Origin: Io17-Chloro-G2 sp034420695
GTDB lineage: Bacteria > Chloroflexota > Dehalococcoidia > Lucifugimonadales > UBA3495
NCBI GenBank assembly: GCA_034420695.1
Contig: DAOULB010000058.1
Span: 31,629 to 95,628 of the forward strand
Direction of reading: 5' to 3'
DNA: 64,000 nt
Below are positions 59,274-64,000 of this stretch, one piece after another (within the stretch, counting starts at the first letter, position 1; each line of letters starts with the position of its first letter). Made by a program: the position numbers and the translations under genes. The notes under the pieces were generated by a model that saw only the letters and a program-made list of their open reading frames with translations, made no database searches and had not been told where the DNA came from.

Positions 59274-60983
59274 TCAGGCAGCGCGCATTTCGCCAATTAG
59301 AGAGTGCATTTCGGATATCAGGCGCTCAATGGCAGCAGACGTCTCATCCCGGCGCTTACTGTGTCCCCTCAGTTCATCTAGGTTCGAGCTCACTTTGGAC
59401 AGCAGTTCCTCAAATTCACCTTTCAGGAAATCATTCTTTGCATGGCTGAAGTGAAGCTCTACCTGGTGAGCGCACTCTTCAAAGTGAGCCCGCACTTCGT
59501 CTCGCGCTGCCTGCAACTCTCTCTCCCGTTGGCTCGCATCAATCTCAACCTTGATTTCCAATGCCGACGACAGCAGCGGGCCGGCTATACTCAAGAATGT
59601 GCCGACAGCGCCAATGCCCCGGGCAACCTTCACTGCTTGCCAAGGCGAGAACTTGTACCTCAGGAAATGGCCGACGGTCTTTACTGCGCTATGAGCACCA
59701 CTTCCGGAAGCAGCGCGAAGACTGAACAAGCCTCTGCTTGCTGCAGAGCCGTCCCTAGCAGTGCTGAATAGGAGCTGTCCTAACTTTTCAGACACTAAAG
59801 CAGCAGCCTTCCAGCCCATAGGATCACTAGAACCGTGATGAACCGACGCTTCTAGCCGTTCGCGCAAATTGACCGATAAGCCGCTAGTTTGAATCGCCTC
59901 AAATCGCTCATCCAACTCCTGACCGCATTCGTCAATGACCTCCTGAAGCGCTACGTCCAGATCGTCACACCACTTCTGCACACGGTCGTTGGCCGTGTTT
60001 TCCGCAGCTTTGAAGTGCTCTGGCCCGGCGCTCCCGGTGACCAGTTCTGCCAATTTTTCTCCCTCAGCCCGGATTAGGACGGCTGTACTATTTGTTCTGT
60101 CGTTGAACGCCGCATTAATAGCGGCCCTCCCCTGCACCAATGCTTGGCGTTTTTGAGTAAGCAACTCAATGGCGGCATCCAAATCGGGGTCTCCTGACGG
60201 GATTGTTGCCAGAGCCTCTTGAAGAACCTGCTCCCCGGTGTATAACCCCGTCGTGAACCGGAAAGCGAGGCCCTCGGATCGGACGAAGGCATTCAGCTGA
60301 TCCACAAAGCCATCAAACCCGCTTTCATACCACAATGCATCTCGTATTTCTGATTCGTTCTCCGAAAGGGATTCCAAAGCAGACTCGGCATCTACAAAAG
60401 ATATCCGCATCTGCTCTGGGGTGTATGGATCCAAAACTTTACGCAAGTCCTCGGTGATTACATTTTGAGCATCCCAACTATTCCCGGTTGCACTGCGTTG
60501 CATCTTATTAACCACCAGCATCATTTCAGGGCCTTTGCCACGGTGAACCGCCAATCGCTGGAAGTGCTCCCCGAGATAACTGTCGAACAGTTCGTTGGTT
60601 ATGACAAAAACCAAGAGGTCAGCCCGGGAGATTGCCTCGTAGGTCAAGGCATCGTGGTCCGGGTGTAAGTCAGTGTGTACACCTGGCGTATCCAGTAACT
60701 TGATCCCATTCCAGTCCAATTCCTGAACCGTTGTGGTAGTAACGCCCGCCCCTGTAGGAATATCTTCCCTCCCGGTCAAGACCCGCAACAGCGTTGACTT
60801 GCCTGCGCTGTACTGGCCAGCGAAGACTACCCGCAATTCCTGGTGCTCTTCATAGGGGTGAGTTGGCAGGCTCGCGGCTAAGTCATGGACCTTTTCGTCG
60901 GGTGCCCCGGCCAAGACCGAATGGGAGCGATCCAGCAACTTCTGGCCACGATCCAACCAGTCTTGTATCTCAAATGTTCCCAT
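59274..60983 (-). CDS. dynamin-like GTPase, second of a tandem pair
   Basis: 569 residues. GTPase domain: G1 GQYSAGKS (56-63), Thr-rich switch I (TTTT near 82-85), G3 DTPG (98-101), G4 NKMQ (159-162). Helical region after about 240, with a hydrophobic segment around 440-465 (VARGIGAVGTFLSIAGPLLS), probably a membrane-binding paddle, then coiled-coil to the end. It is related to bacterial dynamins and LeoA. It follows another GTPase gene by 56 bases on the same strand. Roles known in the family are membrane remodelling and phage defence (Eleos). Confidence 0.78.
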   Translation of the reverse strand: MGTFEIQDWLDRGQKLLDRSHSVLAGAPDEKVHDLAASLPTHPYEEHQELRVVFAGQYSAGKSTLLRVLTGREDIPTGAGVTTTTVQELDWNGIKLLDTPGVHTDLHPDHDALTYEAISRADLLVFVITNELFDSYLGEHFQRLAVHRGKGPEMMLVVNKMQRSATGNSWDAQNVITEDLRKVLDPYTPEQMRISFVDAESALESLSENESEIRDALWYESGFDGFVDQLNAFVRSEGLAFRFTTGLYTGEQVLQEALATIPSGDPDLDAAIELLTQKRQALVQGRAAINAAFNDRTNSTAVLIRAEGEKLAELVTGSAGPEHFKAAENTANDRVQKWCDDLDVALQEVIDECGQELDERFEAIQTSGLSVNLRERLEASVHHGSSDPMGWKAAALVSEKLGQLLFSTARDGSAASRGLFSLRAASGSGAHSAVKTVGHFLRYKFSPWQAVKVARGIGAVGTFLSIAGPLLSSALEIKVEIDASQRERELQAARDEVRAHFEECAHQVELHFSHAKNDFLKGEFEELLSKVSSNLDELRGHSKRRDETSAAIERLISEMHSLIGEMRAA

Positions 60984-61039
60984 GATCCCTCTACGCTTCC
61001 AGCATTAGCCATTGGAAATTGGCATTGCAAGACGTTCGC

Positions 61040-63103
61040 CTACCGGGTTATTCGCAGCCCGGTTAACTGTTGGGCAAGCTTGACACCGACGACAACACGC
61101 GGTTTCTCGTTCCGCAGACGAATCCGGGCTGTACCCCCTTCTTGATCAACCTCAATGTCGCCAAGACGGCATTTCTCTTCGATACACCTGCGAACCACTA
61201 CTCGTGGGTCTTGCGAATGTCGAAAGCTCAAAACTCGTTCTCCCATAAGTTCCCTTAGACCGGCTCGCAACGAATCCGTGAGGCCGCGTCCGGGTTTCAG
61301 AGAAATCGCCATCGCTTCCCCAGCGACCCTCGCCACTTCATGTACTGCCCCCTCCATCCGCTGGGTTCTAAGCATTTCAAGGGCGAATTCAAGCAATTGG
61401 TAGTGCGCCGCCTTCAACAGTCTGTTTAGCTCCCAGCAAAGGTCTCGCTGGTCTTTCGCCAGTTGTGAAACCAGTGCAGCCATGTCTTCAATTAGCTTGA
61501 CCTGCCTTCCTGCTTCGGCAACCAGACCACTCAGATTCAGATTTGAATCTTCCAGCAAGTTCCTTTGCTCTTTATCCAAGAGACTGTGGAGCTCGCGAGA
61601 TAATTCTTGGCGTCGTTCGGCAAGTTTTCTCTCCCGCCTTCCTCTAAACCACCTAGACAGCCTGCGGAAAACCACTTGACTCCCCAATGCTATCGCCGCC
61701 CCAACCCAACCAGGGCCTGGGATCTTACTCCCGACGAAAACCACGCAGGAGGAAACTATCCTGCCTGCAGCCCAAAGCAACCTTAGGTCATGAATCCTGC
61801 CAGTCTTAATTGAACGGTCTTCGGCAACCCCTCTCAAGAAGCTAATCTCTTGGTTCAATGACCGTTGCAACTCTCCAAAAAAGGTTTCGACCTCAGCACT
61901 CAGTTCTTTCATCAGAGCTTCTATCTTATTTGCCAGCCCTTGCGACCCGACGAGCTCTTCCCAATCAAGGAAGAAGTTCTTGTCCTCTAGTTTGCTTTCC
62001 ACGAAACTAGGAACCCGGTTTCGCAACTCCATAATCTCATGCTCTACGAGGCCGATGATCCGTTGCCGGGACCTTGAATCGAATCTCTCTACCCAGTCTT
62101 CGACCCCGTCGTGGCGTCTGCCCATAGTGTAGCCAGCCGCCTCATTCTGCTCACAATCTTCAGACAACCTGCTGCTCAAGTCTGAGATTGGCACAACCGC
62201 ACCATCTACAAACCCCTTGAACCGGAGAGTTGCACCCTTACTAACTATTTCTCGGATGATGCGCTGTTCTAAGTCGTGCCAGCGACTAGCTTCGAAAAGC
62301 TCGTCCCTAACTTCTTCATACTCAGGCTGGTCGGCCATATGTCTGGATCGAAGGTGTACACAGACCCATTCAATATTCGGGCCGGCAATATGAGAATCTA
62401 TAAATTCTTGGAATTGATGAATAACGCCAGCCAATTTCTCCTGATCAAAAACCTTCTCCGACCTCTTCAAGAATCTGTTGGCGTCCTTTAACCCTGAGAA
62501 GCCAGCCTTAATGTTGCAAACACCCAGAAGGGGTTTGCCGGTGGCCTGAAGGACTGCCAAAAGCTCCGCTTCTATCGGTTGTGGAGCGTCATCGGTAATC
62601 AGATAGATCACAAGGTCGGATTTACTGGCCGCTTCGAACGCCAACCTGATATCCTGTTGGCCTCCAAATGCAGCGACACCAGGCGTATCGATAACCTTCA
62701 GACCATTCCAGTAATAGGAGCTGACGTCCCGGGTGGTGCCTTGAGCTCCTTTTCCGATGGAGGACCCGTCCCCGTTGGTCAGGATTTCCATCAGTGTTGA
62801 CTTGCCGGACATTGTGCGGCCAAACAAGGCGATGGAGAATTCATCAAGGCCCTCACGGCGTGTTTCTAAGTTGTCACGTGCCAAGGCGAGTGAAGACTTC
62901 CAGTCTGAGAAACTCCGCTGGCGTTGTTCTTCTATATCCTCGAGTTCAGCGCAAGCTTCTACGCCCCTAGCCTGTCCTTCAATTCGGCTCTGAGACGCTA
63001 CATCAACTGCTCGCTCGGCCTCACTAATCAACTGGGAAGCCACGTCAAAACCGCGTTGTGCCGAGACTAGAGCCTGAGCCAGCGCATTTTCTAATGTCGC
63101 CAT
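61040..63103 (-). CDS. dynamin-like GTPase, first of a tandem pair
   Basis: 687 residues. An N-terminal coiled-coil (1-90) precedes the GTPase domain: G1 GRTMSGKS (95-102), G3 DTPG (139-142) and an atypical G4, VCNIKAGF, instead of NKxD. A long helical region follows, with a hydrophobic pair near 440-475 (IVSSCVVFVGSKIPGPGW then VGAAIALGSQVVF), likely membrane-inserting, and basic RRLSRWFRGRRERKLAERRQ after it. The C-terminal 60 residues form a small beta-rich domain with 'RIRLRNEKPRVVVGV'. It is transcribed before the smaller GTPase. Together the two look like a heteromeric dynamin pair. Confidence 0.78.
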   Translation of the reverse strand: MATLENALAQALVSAQRGFDVASQLISEAERAVDVASQSRIEGQARGVEACAELEDIEEQRQRSFSDWKSSLALARDNLETRREGLDEFSIALFGRTMSGKSTLMEILTNGDGSSIGKGAQGTTRDVSSYYWNGLKVIDTPGVAAFGGQQDIRLAFEAASKSDLVIYLITDDAPQPIEAELLAVLQATGKPLLGVCNIKAGFSGLKDANRFLKRSEKVFDQEKLAGVIHQFQEFIDSHIAGPNIEWVCVHLRSRHMADQPEYEEVRDELFEASRWHDLEQRIIREIVSKGATLRFKGFVDGAVVPISDLSSRLSEDCEQNEAAGYTMGRRHDGVEDWVERFDSRSRQRIIGLVEHEIMELRNRVPSFVESKLEDKNFFLDWEELVGSQGLANKIEALMKELSAEVETFFGELQRSLNQEISFLRGVAEDRSIKTGRIHDLRLLWAAGRIVSSCVVFVGSKIPGPGWVGAAIALGSQVVFRRLSRWFRGRRERKLAERRQELSRELHSLLDKEQRNLLEDSNLNLSGLVAEAGRQVKLIEDMAALVSQLAKDQRDLCWELNRLLKAAHYQLLEFALEMLRTQRMEGAVHEVARVAGEAMAISLKPGRGLTDSLRAGLRELMGERVLSFRHSQDPRVVVRRCIEEKCRLGDIEVDQEGGTARIRLRNEKPRVVVGVKLAQQLTGLRITR

Positions 63104-63279
63104 ATCTTGTATTGGAACCTGGTCTTGGGCCGTCTAGTACCTACCCAGCGCCGCCCCCGAACTCCCAACCAATTACATTGAACAAAGCGGTGGACGGGAA
63201 TACTAGCTCCAAGCAACGGCCGCACGACTGAAAGAACCGCCGACAATGGTTCCCGCGATGGGAATTAGGGCACAACTTC

Positions 63280-64000
63280 CTATCTCGAAAGCCCCCTCCC
63301 CAGCATCATCAACCTCACCACTCTCTCCGCTGCGCCTTCCAACAGCCTCCCCGTACGCCGGATACTCTGCCCGATGCTCATCGGCCGGTCGCCAATGGGC
63401 GCCACGACGCTCACCCCGTGCTGGTACAATTCCCGGTAGCCGGGCCCCAGCCCTCCCGCCAGCAGCACCGTCGGTACCCCCCGCTCCTTGGCCCGCCGGG
63501 CAACCCCCACCGGCGCCTTGTCGAAAATGGTGGAGCGGTCTGCCCTCCCCTCTCCGGTGATCACCAAGTCCGCCCCTTCCAGTGACTTCTCGAAGCCCAG
63601 TACCTCGCAAACTATCCCGATGCCCGAATCCAGTTCGGCGTCTGTAAAGGCCAGCAACCCCGCCCCCAGGCCGCCCGCCGCTCCGGTCCTTGCCACGTCC
63701 AGCACGTCCTTGCCCAAGTCCCGTTTCACAATATCGGCAAAGTGGGCCAAGGCCGCGTCCAGTTCCGCAACCACCTCCCGGCTGGCTCCCTTCTGCGGGC
63801 CGTACACCTCCGATGCTCCGATGGGACCGCAAAGAGGGTTGGTCACGTCCGTGGCGCCGATTATCAAAGCCTCCTTCAGGGCCGGGTCCAACCCCGATAC
63901 GTCAATCCGGTCCAAGTCGGCCAAGGCCGCCCCTCCTTCCGGCAGTGGCCTTCCCTCCCGGTCCAGCAGCCTCGCGCCCAAGGCAGTGGCCATGCCGCCC
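63280..64000 (-). CDS. glycerate kinase (partial, N-terminus beyond window)
   Basis: The frame continues to the right edge, so the N-terminal part is missing. About 240 residues are seen: GGMATALGARLLDREGRPLP, ADLDRIDVSGLDPAL, ATDVTNPLCGPIGASEVYGP, GAAGGLGAGLLAFTDAELDS, GADLVITGEGRADRSTIFDK. These are the C-terminal blocks of the GarK/GlxK-type glycerate 2-kinase family, which phosphorylates D-glycerate. The last visible residues at the 3' end, LMMLGRGLSR, are near the family end. Confidence 0.9.
   Translation of the reverse strand, partial: GGMATALGARLLDREGRPLPEGGAALADLDRIDVSGLDPALKEALIIGATDVTNPLCGPIGASEVYGPQKGASREVVAELDAALAHFADIVKRDLGKDVLDVARTGAAGGLGAGLLAFTDAELDSGIGIVCEVLGFEKSLEGADLVITGEGRADRSTIFDKAPVGVARRAKERGVPTVLLAGGLGPGYRELYQHGVSVVAPIGDRPMSIGQSIRRTGRLLEGAAERVVRLMMLGRGLSR

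Overview
The window looks like a chromosomal segment of a GC-rich bacterium with dispersed small operons on both strands. The gene content fits Chloroflexota of the Dehalococcoidia/SAR202 type: three luciferase-like (LLM) flavin oxidoreductases, a DUF951 protein next to pyrF, PaREP1-type proteins, many toxin-antitoxin genes, and CoA-transferase and enoyl-CoA hydratase genes. This placement is an inference from gene content, not from a marker gene. No rRNA, tRNA, CRISPR array or transposase was seen.

Layout. 1-2046 (minus): a partial unknown gene at the edge, then an overlapping AAA ATPase / TOPRIM nuclease-like pair that resembles the PARIS defence architecture. 2148-5522: an HhH-GPD DNA glycosylase, sfsA, a hicBA toxin-antitoxin pair with a clear promoter, pyrF and a DUF951 gene. 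5567-7930: a LysR regulator divergent from a ferredoxin and an ornithine cyclodeaminase-like enzyme. 7968-16330 (minus): the pyrimidine operon pyrR-pyrB-pyrC-carA-(138-aa unknown)-carB, preceded by a PyrR-binding attenuator and terminator. 16588-23606: a CPFD-motif protein with a tiny basic partner, a large VWA protein, a nicotinamidase-like hydrolase, a coiled-coil protein, and a multi-pass membrane protein coupled to a membrane-anchored partner. 23726-27578 (minus): an isocitrate-lyase-family enzyme, fabG, plsX and a MaoC-type dehydratase (lipid metabolism).

27697-38653: hicAB, lhgO, cinA, a decayed antitoxin/PIN-toxin pair, a PGN_0703-type nuclease, two LLM oxidoreductases, an Nmad2-like and a DUF1643 gene, two tandem PaREP1 paralogues and a D-2-hydroxyacid dehydrogenase. 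38675-40617 (minus): thiG-thiE-thiS under a TPP riboswitch with its terminator. 40647-44072: three CoA-transferase genes, two of them degenerate in key features, with a third PaREP1-like gene among them. 44194-46353 (minus): groS-groL with terminator. 46455-52874 (plus): two enoyl-CoA hydratases, a PHP-domain protein, an acyl-CoA ligase, a ketopantoate reductase, a SEC-C mini-protein and a third LLM oxidoreductase.

52936-64000: phd/vapC toxin-antitoxin with a palindromic operator, a VOC protein, lutABC (L-lactate oxidation), a MNT/HEPN pair, a YCII protein, two tandem dynamin-like GTPases (Eleos/Leo-like candidate defence or membrane-remodelling pair) and a truncated glycerate kinase. The most interesting places are the ATPase/TOPRIM pair, the paired GTPases, the CPFD protein with its 41-residue partner, the Nmad2/DUF1643 neighbourhood, the decayed toxin-antitoxin locus, and several genes whose best ribosome-binding site points at an ATC or ATT codon. 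All function calls come from reading motifs by eye.
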